From assembly GCF_020179475.1 (NCBI RefSeq), contig NZ_JAILXZ010000001.1, positions 1,054,001 through 1,118,000 of the forward strand: a stretch of DNA of 64,000 nucleotides. The letters run 5' to 3'. Of the stretch, positions 10,456 to 18,601 are shown piece after piece. The notes under the pieces were generated by a model. It made no database searches and was not told the DNA's origin. It saw only the letters and a program-made list of their open reading frames with translations. The stretch comes from Novosphingobium huizhouense. GTDB lineage: Bacteria; Pseudomonadota; Alphaproteobacteria; Sphingomonadales; Sphingomonadaceae. Positions within the stretch are counted from its first letter, which is position 1. Every line of letters begins with the position of its first letter. A program made the position numbers and the translations under genes.

Positions 10456-12471
10456 TCAGAATGCATACCGCAGCGTCAGACGCACTTGGCGCGGTTCGAC
10501 TGGGTGGACATGACGATCTTCGACGCCTTCAACTGGCTCACCGGGCAGGCGCGACGCATAGAAGTAGCTGATGTCGGGTGCAGTCGAGCCGAACACGTTG
10601 AGCGCATCGAGCGAGACGCGCAGCGCCTTGTGCGTCCAGTAGGCACCCGCGTTGAACAGGGTTGTCGGTCGCGACCGCACCGAACCATCCTCGATCAGCG
10701 GCGCGCTGCCAAAATGGCGTGCGCGCAATGCCAGGACGAGGTTCGGCCCCGCTTGCACGCCGGCGCCGCTGTTGAACACCTCGGACACTGCGCCTGGAAT
10801 GCGGTCTGCGCCCGCAGCCACATTGCGGAAGCGTGCGCGGGTAAGGGCGGCGGCGGCATCAAGGGTCAGCCATGTTGCTGGTCGCAGGAAAACGCTCGCT
10901 TCGGCGCCAAGCCGCCGACTGGGTGCGCTAGGCTCGGTGGCGCCAGCATCGCCGACAAAGACCAGCTCCGATCCAAGGTCGAGCCAGAACCCGACCAACG
11001 ACGCCGTAAGCGTCCCGCGCTCGATCCGCGCGCCGAACTCAGCCCCGCGCGAGCGCACCAGCACGGGAGCCCGGCCGGCGGCTTCGCCCGTTGCCAAATC
11101 CTCGGTGATGGTCGCACCCCGCACATCGTTCGAATGGAAGCCCTCCCCATAATCCGCATAGACTTCGACCCCGCGAAATGCGCGCCAGGCGAGCGCGACT
11201 TTGGGCGTGATGATCCCCGCGCCGCCACTGCCCGAGTTCGCGGCGAGGTCGGAGCGGACGCGATAGGCGACCGCATCGCCACGTAAGCCTGCAATTGTGC
11301 GCAGGTCCGGGGTAATGCGCCATGTGGCCTCTGCGAAGGCGGCGGCACTCCACTCATCCACGCGGTCTTCGCGCACGTTTTCGCGCACGACGCCAGCGCG
11401 AGTGCGATACAGGCCGACTGTGCCGATGCGGTCCCATCGCGCGTCACCGCCGAGTCGCACATCGAGTGCGCCATGCGTGAGGCGATGGACGATGGAGCCG
11501 CCGAACACCGCGCGCCGGTCAATCTGGCGAAACTGGTCTCCGTTGACCGGATCGTCGAGCAGGTATGTGAAGTTCGAAGTCAGACGCAGGCGCGAGGCGA
11601 CGGCGAAGGCGGCGAGGTCGGTCGCGCCGAAGTGCGCCTGGAATGTCAGGCCCAGACGCTCTGCCCGCCCGCCGAGAGTGGGATCGATCGCACCGTTGCG
11701 CGGAATGAGGCCATCGCGAATGGCCCGCTCGGGCACCTGGTCGGTTGAGTTCCAGCGGTTGGTGTAGCCGCTGAGGCTCAGCGCCCAAGTCGGGCCAGAT
11801 AGCTTGACGAGCGCATTGACCTTGCGCAGCCTTTCGTCGAGCACCCAAGGACCGTTGGCCCTGGTCACATCGAGCGCGGCAAGCAATTCGCTCCCTCCAA
11901 CCGCGGTGCTTCCCGCCGCAAGTCCGCGCAGGTAACCGTAGGTCCCGACGGTTGTTTCGAGCAGCGGCGTCGCAAGCTGGTTGCGCGTTGTGAACGCGAG
12001 CGTCCCCGCCGAAGCAAAATCGCCCTTGTCGGCGTGGTAAGGGCCCTTGGTGTAGTCGATACGCTCGACCAGTTCGGGGATGAGGAAGTTGAGGTCGAGA
12101 TAGCCCTGCCCGTGGCCGTGGCTGCGCATGTTGATCGGCGCGCCATCGACCGTGCCGGCAAGGTCGGTGCCGTGGTCGAGGTTGAAGCCGCGCAAGAAGA
12201 ACTGGTTGGCCTTGCCTTCGCCCGAATGCTGGGTGGCGACAAGACCGGGCACGCTCTCGGCAAGCTCCCCGACGCGCGCAAGCGGTCGGTTTTCGAAGTC
12301 GGCGTAGCCCACGACGCCTTCGGATCCCGAAGTTGCGGTGCCGACCTGTTCGATTCCTCGCCCGAAGACAACGATCGGTTCGTCGGACGTCGCGGAGGAG
12401 TCTGCCGACTGAGCCCATGCGCCTGCGGCCGGGGCGCCGGCCAGGAGAACGAAACTGAAAAGCCGCCTCAC
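10456..12471 (-). CDS. TonB-dependent outer-membrane receptor (island cargo)
   Basis: This 671-aa receptor starts at a GTG behind GAGGGTGAC, with a signal peptide ending near GAWA and a short TonB-box-like DEPIVVFGRG. The plug contains FFLRGFNLDHGTDLAGTVDG and the His/Gly-rich SHGHGQGYLDLNFLIPELVE, then YTKGPYHADKGDFASAGTL. The C-terminus ends in an aromatic (TLRYAF), as expected for an outer-membrane beta-barrel. It would import a large or scarce ligand using TonB/ExbBD energy. The ligand cannot be told from sequence; a metal chelate is only a guess from the His-rich plug motif. A perfect inverted repeat sits just upstream (12483-12507), suggesting repression of this gene. Confidence 0.9.
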   Translation of the reverse strand: MRRLFSFVLLAGAPAAGAWAQSADSSATSDEPIVVFGRGIEQVGTATSGSEGVVGYADFENRPLARVGELAESVPGLVATQHSGEGKANQFFLRGFNLDHGTDLAGTVDGAPINMRSHGHGQGYLDLNFLIPELVERIDYTKGPYHADKGDFASAGTLAFTTRNQLATPLLETTVGTYGYLRGLAAGSTAVGGSELLAALDVTRANGPWVLDERLRKVNALVKLSGPTWALSLSGYTNRWNSTDQVPERAIRDGLIPRNGAIDPTLGGRAERLGLTFQAHFGATDLAAFAVASRLRLTSNFTYLLDDPVNGDQFRQIDRRAVFGGSIVHRLTHGALDVRLGGDARWDRIGTVGLYRTRAGVVRENVREDRVDEWSAAAFAEATWRITPDLRTIAGLRGDAVAYRVRSDLAANSGSGGAGIITPKVALAWRAFRGVEVYADYGEGFHSNDVRGATITEDLATGEAAGRAPVLVRSRGAEFGARIERGTLTASLVGFWLDLGSELVFVGDAGATEPSAPSRRLGAEASVFLRPATWLTLDAAAALTRARFRNVAAGADRIPGAVSEVFNSGAGVQAGPNLVLALRARHFGSAPLIEDGSVRSRPTTLFNAGAYWTHKALRVSLDALNVFGSTAPDISYFYASRLPGEPVEGVEDRHVHPVEPRQVRLTLRYAF

Positions 12472-12482
12472 GTCACCCTCGT

Positions 12483-12507
12483 AAATTCTACTAATTCAGT
12501 AGAATTT
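12483..12507. promoter_or_regulatory. Perfect 10-bp inverted repeat, candidate operator
   Basis: The arms AAATTCTACT and AGTAGAATTT are exact reverse complements separated by AATTC. The element is AT-rich in GC-rich surroundings and lies 12 nt upstream of the receptor's GTG start, next to its ribosome-binding site. It could bind a dimeric repressor or fold in the mRNA leader. No regulator gene is adjacent. Confidence 0.55.
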
Positions 12508-12694
12508 CAGATTGAGGCAGTCCAGCCCCGTGACGCGATTTAACGTGGTGTTCACTCTCCATACTGCCGGGATCGTTGACGGACGCATGGCGCGCGCCTG
12601 GTGCTGCTCGGCACGCCGGACGGGTAACGTCCCCTGAAACCACGGTCGCACAGTCCTTGCCAGTGCAGATGCAATGGTGGCAACAGCGGTCCAT
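12491..12694 (-). CDS. Doubtful 67-aa Cys/His-rich frame
   Basis: The frame begins with a dense Cys/His cluster (MDRCCHHCICTGKDC), then becomes low in structure, and its stop lies inside the inverted repeat before the receptor gene. The cluster could bind metal. However, there is no convincing ribosome-binding site, the rest of the frame looks random and the region is decayed. It is listed only because of the unusual cysteine density next to a TonB receptor. Confidence 0.2.
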   Translation of the reverse strand: MDRCCHHCICTGKDCATVVSGDVTRPACRAAPGARHASVNDPGSMESEHHVKSRHGAGLPQSEILLN

Positions 12695-12705
12695 GCCGCC
12701 GGACT

Positions 12706-12909
12706 TTACCCCGCTTGCCAATGCCGTTGCGCGGTTGGACGAAGGTCTTGACCGCTATTCTCCGCACGCTTGTCCAGAGCCTTCGAGACCCTCTGCCCCT
12801 TGAAGAAGCGCTGCAATGCTCCGGGTGCGTCGACCACCGCCTTCGGCACGCGGCGCTTGGAATAGAGCACGCCGTCGCGCTCGATCACGCGGGGGATGTA
12901 AATGGCCAT
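12706..12909 (-). pseudogene. Truncated site-specific integrase N-terminus
   Basis: The first ~46 residues (MAIYIPRVIERDGVLYSKRR, then VPKAVVDAPGALQRFFKGQ and RVSKALDKR) look like the N-terminal arm of phage/island tyrosine recombinases of the DUF6538-like type: a short strand motif, an RR-x-VP element and an S-x-x-L-x-T/K-R end. After that the frame degrades (AENSGQDLRP...) and stops. No SAM-like core or catalytic domain (R...HxxR...Y) follows. The start is about 94 nt inside the right direct repeat, where an island integrase would be expected. Loss of the catalytic domain means it cannot excise the element. Confidence 0.6.
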
Positions 12910-13002
12910 CGGGGATACTCGGTGTTACACAGCTAGCAGCACGCTGTGTCATACGAAGTGACTGATAATCACGATTAAGTCATAGCTGCGGGCTTGGCTG
13001 CG

Positions 13003-13031
13003 CGCTGGTTCGAATCCAGCAGGGCTCGCCA
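13003..13031 (+). repeat. attR-like partial copy of the tRNA-Lys 3' end
   Basis: It repeats bases 358-386 in direct orientation with 28 of 29 matching; the single difference is A to G at the discriminator position. There is no acceptor 5' strand, D-arm or anticodon arm upstream, so it is not a functional tRNA but the right-hand scar of integration. Confidence 0.75.
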
Positions 13032-13515
13032 TGCCGCGCCGATGGCCGGAGCTGCCGCGCGCATTGCCAGATTTTCCCCTTCCGGAATTTCGCCAGCCTG
13101 CAGCGGCAGGCCGCCGCGACGAATAGCGCGGCTTGTGCGGTGCAAAGCAAAGCCTTCGCTTGACCGGGGAGGTTCTATCAAATAGGTAGAGATTAACCCG
13201 AGCAGAACGGAGTCCGGGCCGTTCGCTCGATTCAAGGGTTTCCTGGACCGCGGCATTTGATCTGGAAGCAGCTTGCTCCGCGTCACCAACGGCTAAAGCG
13301 CGCGACACCAAGGCGACAGCGCCAGGCGTCGTGTTCCTCTCCTTCTACGAGGTGACATGATGCGAATGACCACCCAGCGCGGCTGACGCCCGCGCAAACG
13401 GAACCGGCGACGAGCCGCTGAGCGCCGCCTTGGACGGGGCGCATCGGGCCGCGCCGACGTTCCTTCACCACCGACACCAGCGCTTCGGCCGCCCTTCGCG
13501 CGGCAGGAGACGACC
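13032..13515. other. Intergenic region between the island edge and the sulfur cluster
   Basis: These ~480 bases contain no convincing gene on either strand. An AT-rich patch around 13177-13200 (TTCTATCAAATAGGTAGAGA) has imperfect dyad symmetry and may be part of the promoter or operator region for the cluster that starts at 13516, but the evidence is weak. Confidence 0.35.
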
Positions 13516-13707
13516 ATGCACAGACTGACGCAGGCCGACCTGCGCGATCTGGGCCGGTATCCCGTGTCGCTGCAGCAGATCATCGCCGCCCTTGCGGGCG
13601 TCGAGCCGTCGGCCGGCGCCGGTGGCCTGCCCGACAGCGACCAGGTTGCGCCCCGATCCGCCGACAACCGGCCAGACCAACAACAAGGTTCAGGGATCGA
13701 CCAATGA
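13516..13707 (+). CDS. Small 63-aa protein coupled to the TonB receptor
   Basis: The start is supported by a strong CAGGAGACGACC before ATG, and the stop overlaps the receptor start as ATGA (13704-13707). The N-terminal half looks like a short helical motif (LTQADLRDLGRYPVSLQQII), loosely reminiscent of DUF1127-like small proteins. The C-terminal half is Gly/Asp/Gln-rich and probably disordered. It has no signal peptide or membrane segment. Function is unknown. It may be a leader whose translation is coupled to the receptor, since its coding region contains the receptor's ribosome-binding site. Confidence 0.5.
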   Translation: MHRLTQADLRDLGRYPVSLQQIIAALAGVEPSAGAGGLPDSDQVAPRSADNRPDQQQGSGIDQ

Positions 13708-16142
13708 AAACCGCTCGTACCGCCATCACCGCGCTGTTCGCCTCGGCGAGCGCACTGGCCTTCGGCCTCGCGCCGGCGCACGCCGCCGCGGCCGCCGCCG
13801 CCGAGGATCAGGCTGCCCCGGCAGACGCCACGCTCGCACCTTCGGACGGCGCTGAGGAGGGCGGCATCGTCGTCACCGGCTCGCGCCGCCGCGAGGAGAA
13901 CGTCCAGGACATCCCGCTCGCCGTCTCGGTGGTCAGCGCCGCTGCGCTCGAGAAGCGGGGCGATTTCACGCTCGGCCAGATCCAGCAGCAGGTGCCGAGC
14001 CTGCAGGTGTTCAGCTTCAACCCGCGCAACACCAACATCAACATCCGCGGATTGGGCTCCAACGTCGCGCTGACCAACGACGGGCTGGAAAACGGCGTCG
14101 GCTTCTACATCGACAACGTCTACTACGGCCGCGTCGGGCTCACCCAGTTCGACCTCGTCGACCTCGAGAGCATCGAAGTGCTGCGAGGGCCGCAGGGCAC
14201 GCTGTTCGGCAAGAACACCACGTCGGGCGTGATCAACATCACCAGCCGCAAGCCCAGCTTCGATCCCGAAGCCTCGTTCGAGGCGCATGTCGGCAACTAC
14301 GGCTTCTACCAGATCCGCGGTTCGGTCTCGGGCGCGGTGGTGCCCGACCTGCTGGCGGTGCGCGTCTCGGGCGCGATCAGCCAGAACAACGGCTTCACCT
14401 ACAACAAGACCTACGGCACCCGCGCGCAGGATTATCGCAACGAAAGCATCCGCGCACAGGCGCTGCTGACGCCCGCGTCGAACCTCGAAGTGCGCGTGAT
14501 CGGCGACTATTCGCGCCAGCGCCAGCACAACGTGCTCAACCTGTTCGTCGCCAGCAACACGACCTTCACCGATGGCGTCGCCATCCCCAACAGCTTCGCG
14601 CAGCGCATCGCCCGCTTCCCCGGCTACACCGCGCCCAGCTTCAACGCCTTCGACCGCGTGGGCGAATCCGACAGCCACTACCAGGCCAACATGGCGGGCT
14701 ACGGCGTCTCGGGCCAGGTCGATTGGGACCTGGGCGGCGCGGCGCTGACCTCGATCACCGCCTATCGCTGGTGGGACTGGGACCCGGCCAACGATGCCGA
14801 CAACACCTCGCTGCCGGTGATCGTCAAGGCGCAGCAGGCCAACCGCCAGCGCCAGTTCAGCCAGGAAGTGCGGCTCGCCAGCAAGGGCACCAACACGCTC
14901 GATTACGTGCTCGGCGCCTACTACTTCTGGCAGACGGTGCGTGGCTATGGCGCGACCGGCTATGGCGCCGCCGCGCCGACCTGGTTCATCCCGGCGGTGC
15001 CCGCCGCCGTCTCGAACGCCGCGCTCAACGGCTACGAGGTGAACTCCTACTCCGAGCCGCGCACCAAGACCTTCGCGGTGTTCGGCCAGACCGACTGGCA
15101 CATCACCCCGGCGCTCACGCTGACCACGGGCCTTCGCTTCACCCACGAGGAGAAGACCGGCACCTTCCAGCAGTGGGTGGCCAAGGCGGCTGACATCTCC
15201 GCCTTCCCCGATGCGGCCAAGGCCGCGATCCTGGGCATCCGCGCCAACTTCAACAAGGTTGTCCCTCTCTACGAGACGAGCTTCAAGGACGACAGCCTTT
15301 CGGGCCTCGCCTCGCTCAGCTGGAAGGTCGCGCCCGACGTGCTGCTCTACGGCACCTATGCGCGCGGCAACAAGTCGGGCGGGCTCAACCTCACCCAGCT
15401 GCCGGCCAGCATCACCGATCCGACGGTGCGCCCGGAAAAGGTCGATTCCTTCGAAGTGGGCTTCAAGTCGCAGTTCTGGGATCGCCGCGCCACGCTCAAC
15501 GCCGCGGCGTTCCTGACCGAGATCGGCGACTACCAGACCGCGATCACCGACGTCGATCCGGCCAATCCGCTGGTCACGCGCCAGTACATCGCGAACATTC
15601 CCAAGGTCCGCTCGAAGGGCATCGAGGGCGACTTCAACCTCGCGGTCAGCGAACGCTTCCAGCTCAACGCTTCGGCGAGCTACACCGAGGCGACCTACGT
15701 GCGCTATACCAATGCCCCGGTCGCGCCCGAGATCAACCCCAGCCCGGTCGGCCTGCCCAAGATCGTCGCTGCGGACCTGTCGGGCGAGCAGCTGCCGGGC
15801 GTGCCCAAGTTCGCCTACAGCCTCGGCGCCGACGCCAATGCGCCGCTGGGCGAGCTCGGCGGCCGCGAGGTGAGCGTCTACGCCCACGCCGACTGGTCGT
15901 ACCGCACGAAGTTCAACACCTCGTCGAGCAATTCGATCTGGGCCGAAGTGCCCGGCTACGGCCTGCTCAACGCGCGCATCGGTTTCAGGACCGGCGATGG
16001 CCTGTGGGACGCCTCGATCTGGGCGCGCAACCTGCTCGACAAGGACTACTTCCTCTCGCTCTCCGCGGCGGCGACCGGCGTCGTCACCGGCCAGGTGGGC
16101 GAGCCGCGAACGATCGGCGCCACGCTGCGCACGAAGTTCTGA
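13704..16142 (+). CDS. TonB-dependent outer-membrane receptor of the sulfate-ester cluster
   Basis: This 812-aa receptor has a signal peptide ending near APAHA, a TonB box followed by IVVTGSRRREENVQDIPLAV, the plug region (LRGPQGTLFGKNTTSGVINI) and a C-terminal barrel ending in RTKF. These are hallmarks of the large sphingomonad receptor family annotated from iron-type relatives, which often take up organic compounds rather than siderophores. It is followed 27 nt later by an inner-membrane MFS permease and then by desulfating enzymes. The likely ligand is therefore a sulfated or otherwise large organic molecule; this is an inference from neighbours. Confidence 0.93.
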   Translation: MKTARTAITALFASASALAFGLAPAHAAAAAAAEDQAAPADATLAPSDGAEEGGIVVTGSRRREENVQDIPLAVSVVSAAALEKRGDFTLGQIQQQVPSLQVFSFNPRNTNINIRGLGSNVALTNDGLENGVGFYIDNVYYGRVGLTQFDLVDLESIEVLRGPQGTLFGKNTTSGVINITSRKPSFDPEASFEAHVGNYGFYQIRGSVSGAVVPDLLAVRVSGAISQNNGFTYNKTYGTRAQDYRNESIRAQALLTPASNLEVRVIGDYSRQRQHNVLNLFVASNTTFTDGVAIPNSFAQRIARFPGYTAPSFNAFDRVGESDSHYQANMAGYGVSGQVDWDLGGAALTSITAYRWWDWDPANDADNTSLPVIVKAQQANRQRQFSQEVRLASKGTNTLDYVLGAYYFWQTVRGYGATGYGAAAPTWFIPAVPAAVSNAALNGYEVNSYSEPRTKTFAVFGQTDWHITPALTLTTGLRFTHEEKTGTFQQWVAKAADISAFPDAAKAAILGIRANFNKVVPLYETSFKDDSLSGLASLSWKVAPDVLLYGTYARGNKSGGLNLTQLPASITDPTVRPEKVDSFEVGFKSQFWDRRATLNAAAFLTEIGDYQTAITDVDPANPLVTRQYIANIPKVRSKGIEGDFNLAVSERFQLNASASYTEATYVRYTNAPVAPEINPSPVGLPKIVAADLSGEQLPGVPKFAYSLGADANAPLGELGGREVSVYAHADWSYRTKFNTSSSNSIWAEVPGYGLLNARIGFRTGDGLWDASIWARNLLDKDYFLSLSAAATGVVTGQVGEPRTIGATLRTKF

Positions 16143-16169
16143 TCCCCGCCACAAGCAAGGAGCCGCCCC

Positions 16170-17552
16170 ATGCCCTATTACACGCCTGCGGAAGACACCT
16201 CTTCCGAACACCTGAGCCGGGGGCGGCTCCTCCGCTTTTCGGCGATGGCGGTGCCGATCTACGCCGCCGCGCAGCCGGTCATCGCGTTCGTGCCGGCGAT
16301 TCTCTCGCGCCACTACGGCATTCCGCTCGCGACGCTCGGGCTGCTGTTCCTGGCGGGGCAGGTGCTCAACTCGCTGCTCGATCCGGTCATCGGCGCGCTG
16401 TCCGATCGCACGGTGAGCCGCTTCGGGCGGCGCAGGCCCTGGATCGCGGGCGGCGGGGTGCTGTTCATCCTCGGCTGCGCGATGCTGTTCTTCCCGCCGC
16501 CGGGACTGGTGAGCGTGCCGTGGGTCAGCGCCGCCGTGCTGCTCTACTACACCGGCGCTGCGGCGACGGTCACGCCCCTGCTTGCCTGGTCGGGCGAGAT
16601 CAGCGGCGACTACCACCAGCGCACCCGGATCGCCTCGCTCTTCACCTTCCTTTCCTCCGCCGCACTGGTCCTCACGCTGCTGTTGCCGGCGATTGCCGAC
16701 CAGCTGCGTCCCGACGACGGCCCGCTGCGGCTGACGCTGTTCGGCACGCTGGTTCTCGGCACCGCGCTGCCCGGCCTCTGGCTCACGCTCACCGCGCTGC
16801 CCGACCGCAGCGCCGCGCGCCATGAGCAGGGCCCGTTCGACCTCAAGGCCACCTTGCGCGCGGTCTTCGCCAATCCGCTGCTGCTGCGCGTGCTCGCCTC
16901 CGACACCGCGGTCACCGCCGGGCAGGGCGTGCGCACCGGGCTGCTGCTGTTCGTGATCACGATCTACTTCGGCAAGCCCGAGTGGGCGGCGGGCATGTTC
17001 CTGTTCCAGTATTCGTTCGGCATCCTCGCCGCGCCGATCTGGCAGCGCATCGGCACGGGCCTCGGCAAGAGCCGTGCCGCCGTGCTCGCCGAACTGGTGC
17101 AGGCCGCAATCAACTTCGGTCTCGTCTTCCTCACCCCCGAAAGCTTCGGACTGATGCTTGCGCTCGCCCTGCTGCAGGGCCTGAGCCAAGGTTCGGGCAA
17201 TCTCTTCCTGCGCTCGATGGTCGCCGACATTGCCGACCACCATCGCGCCGAAACCGGCGAGGACCGCGTCGGGCTCTACTATTCGGTGTTCAGCGTCTCG
17301 CAGAAGCTGGGCGGGGCGATCGCGGTGGGCGTGGCCCTGCCGCTGGTCTCGGCCTTCGGCTTCGACCCGCGCGGCGTGGTCAACCCGCCGCAGGCGCTGC
17401 AGGCGCTGATCCTCGTCTTCGCGCTCGGCCCGGCGCTCGCGCACACAGCGGCCGCCGCGCTCGTCGCCGGCTTCCCGCTCGACAGTCGCGCCCATGCCGA
17501 AGTGCGCCGCAAGCTTGCCTACCAGGCGCCGCGCCTGGTGCCCGCCGAATGA
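16170..17552 (+). CDS. MFS transporter, GPH (glycoside-pentoside-hexuronide) type
   Basis: This inner-membrane permease has 460 aa and about twelve hydrophobic helices. The first-half loop motif NSLLDPVIGALSDRTVSRFG followed by RRRPWI is typical of the GPH/MelB-like branch (MFS_2). The second half carries VADIADHHRAETGEDRVGLY, similar to the equivalent D-x-x-E-x-x-TG-x-R loop of that family. It has a clear AAGGAG site. Positioned between the TonB receptor and the dioxygenase, it probably carries the imported compound from periplasm to cytoplasm. Substrate identity cannot be read from sequence; a cation-coupled sugar or steroid-like conjugate is possible. Confidence 0.88.
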   Translation: MPYYTPAEDTSSEHLSRGRLLRFSAMAVPIYAAAQPVIAFVPAILSRHYGIPLATLGLLFLAGQVLNSLLDPVIGALSDRTVSRFGRRRPWIAGGGVLFILGCAMLFFPPPGLVSVPWVSAAVLLYYTGAAATVTPLLAWSGEISGDYHQRTRIASLFTFLSSAALVLTLLLPAIADQLRPDDGPLRLTLFGTLVLGTALPGLWLTLTALPDRSAARHEQGPFDLKATLRAVFANPLLLRVLASDTAVTAGQGVRTGLLLFVITIYFGKPEWAAGMFLFQYSFGILAAPIWQRIGTGLGKSRAAVLAELVQAAINFGLVFLTPESFGLMLALALLQGLSQGSGNLFLRSMVADIADHHRAETGEDRVGLYYSVFSVSQKLGGAIAVGVALPLVSAFGFDPRGVVNPPQALQALILVFALGPALAHTAAAALVAGFPLDSRAHAEVRRKLAYQAPRLVPAE

Positions 17553-17554
17553 TC

Positions 17555-17576
17555 CCCTCCCCCCCCCCCGCCCCCC
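17555..17576 (+). repeat. C-rich homopolymer tract (4, 10 and 6 C)
   Basis: Between the MFS stop and the dioxygenase ribosome-binding site, the plus strand reads four C, T, ten C, G, six C. Such tracts can slip in replication and can form G-quadruplexes on the opposite strand. It is intergenic, so any effect would be on transcript folding or spacing rather than on reading frame. Confidence 0.7.
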
Positions 17577-17600
17577 GAAGTGCCCCGAAGGAGACCTGAA

Positions 17601-18554
17601 ATGACTGCCATCGTGACTTACGCCAACGCCAAGGACCCCGCCTCGCCGCTCGACATCCGCCCCGTCACCGGCACCATCGGCGCCGAGATCCGCGGCGTCA
17701 CGCTCTCGGGCGATCTCGACGATACCACCGTCCAGGCGATCAAGGACGCGGTCGTGCGCCACAAGGTGGTGTTCTTCCGCGACCAGCACGATCTCGACGA
17801 CGCCACCCACGAAGCCTTCGCCGCGCGTTTCGGCGATCCGGTCGCCCACCCCACCGTGCCCGTCGCCGAAGGCTCGCGCTACCTGCTCGAGCTCGACAGC
17901 AAGGAAGGCTACGCCGCCTCGAGCTGGCACACCGACGTGACCTTCGTCGATGCCTACCCCAAGGGCTCGATCCTGCGCGCGATCACCATTCCCGAAGCGG
18001 GCGGCGACACGCTCTGGGCCAATGGCGAGACCGCCTACGACGGCCTGCCCGAAGCGCTGCGCCAGCTGGTGAACAACCTCTGGGCGGTCCACACCAACGT
18101 CTACGACTATGCCGCCGTGCTGCAGAACGCGCCGAAGAACACCGATGCGGAGAACGCCCGCTCGGCCTTCAACCGCAACGTCTTCGCCTCGACCGTCTAC
18201 GAGACCGAGCACCCCGTCGTCCGCGTCCACCCCGTCTCGGGCCAGCGCAGCCTGCTGCTCGGCCACTTCGTCAAGCAGTTCGTCGGGCTGAACCAGGCGG
18301 ATTCGGCGCGCCTGTTCCAGATCCTGCAGGATCACATCACCCGGCCCGAAAACGTCGTGCGCTGGAACTGGCGCAAGGGCGACGTGGCGTTCTGGGACAA
18401 CCAGTCGACCCAGCACCGCGCCGTCGCCGATTTCGGCCTGCAGCGCCGCACGCTGCGTCGCGCCACCGTCGCCGGCGAAGTGCCGGTCGGCATCGACGGC
18501 CGCACCAGCCGCACGATCAAGAAGGAAAAGGCGGCGCAGTCCGAGCCCGCCTGA
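17601..18554 (+). CDS. TauD/TfdA-family 2-oxoglutarate dioxygenase, probable alkyl sulfatase (AtsK-like)
   Basis: This Fe(II)/2-oxoglutarate enzyme of 317 aa is read from the ATG at 17601 behind AAGGAGA. The iron triad is clear: His110 and Asp112 in SSWHTDVTF and the distal His272 in NQSTQHRAVAD, with the 2OG-binding arginine in RRTLRRATV. The WHTDVTFVDAYPKGS stretch resembles alkyl-sulfate dioxygenases (AtsK) more than taurine dioxygenase. It would hydroxylate the carbon next to a sulfate ester or sulfonate, releasing sulfate or sulfite in the cytoplasm. Neighbouring sulfatase and transporters support a role in sulfur scavenging. TauD or TfdA activity on another substrate cannot be excluded. 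Confidence 0.87.
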   Translation: MTAIVTYANAKDPASPLDIRPVTGTIGAEIRGVTLSGDLDDTTVQAIKDAVVRHKVVFFRDQHDLDDATHEAFAARFGDPVAHPTVPVAEGSRYLLELDSKEGYAASSWHTDVTFVDAYPKGSILRAITIPEAGGDTLWANGETAYDGLPEALRQLVNNLWAVHTNVYDYAAVLQNAPKNTDAENARSAFNRNVFASTVYETEHPVVRVHPVSGQRSLLLGHFVKQFVGLNQADSARLFQILQDHITRPENVVRWNWRKGDVAFWDNQSTQHRAVADFGLQRRTLRRATVAGEVPVGIDGRTSRTIKKEKAAQSEPA

Positions 18555-18570
18555 TCTGCCGCGCTCCCTC

Positions 18571-18597
18571 GGAGGCGGCTTTCCCTGGGCCGCCTCC
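18571..18597 (+). terminator. Hairpin after the dioxygenase gene
   Basis: A perfect 9-bp GC stem (GGAGGCGGC with GCCGCCTCC) and 9-nt loop lie 16 nt after the dioxygenase stop and just before the sulfatase start. The downstream ACCTTTGTT is only weakly T-rich, so it may attenuate rather than fully stop transcription into the sulfatase genes. Confidence 0.5.
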
Positions 18598-18601
18598 ACC
18601 T

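Noticed and set aside
13003..13031. A second tRNA-Lys gene
   Set aside because: Only the T-arm and 3' acceptor strand are present; there is no anticodon or D-arm upstream, so it is a repeat scar.
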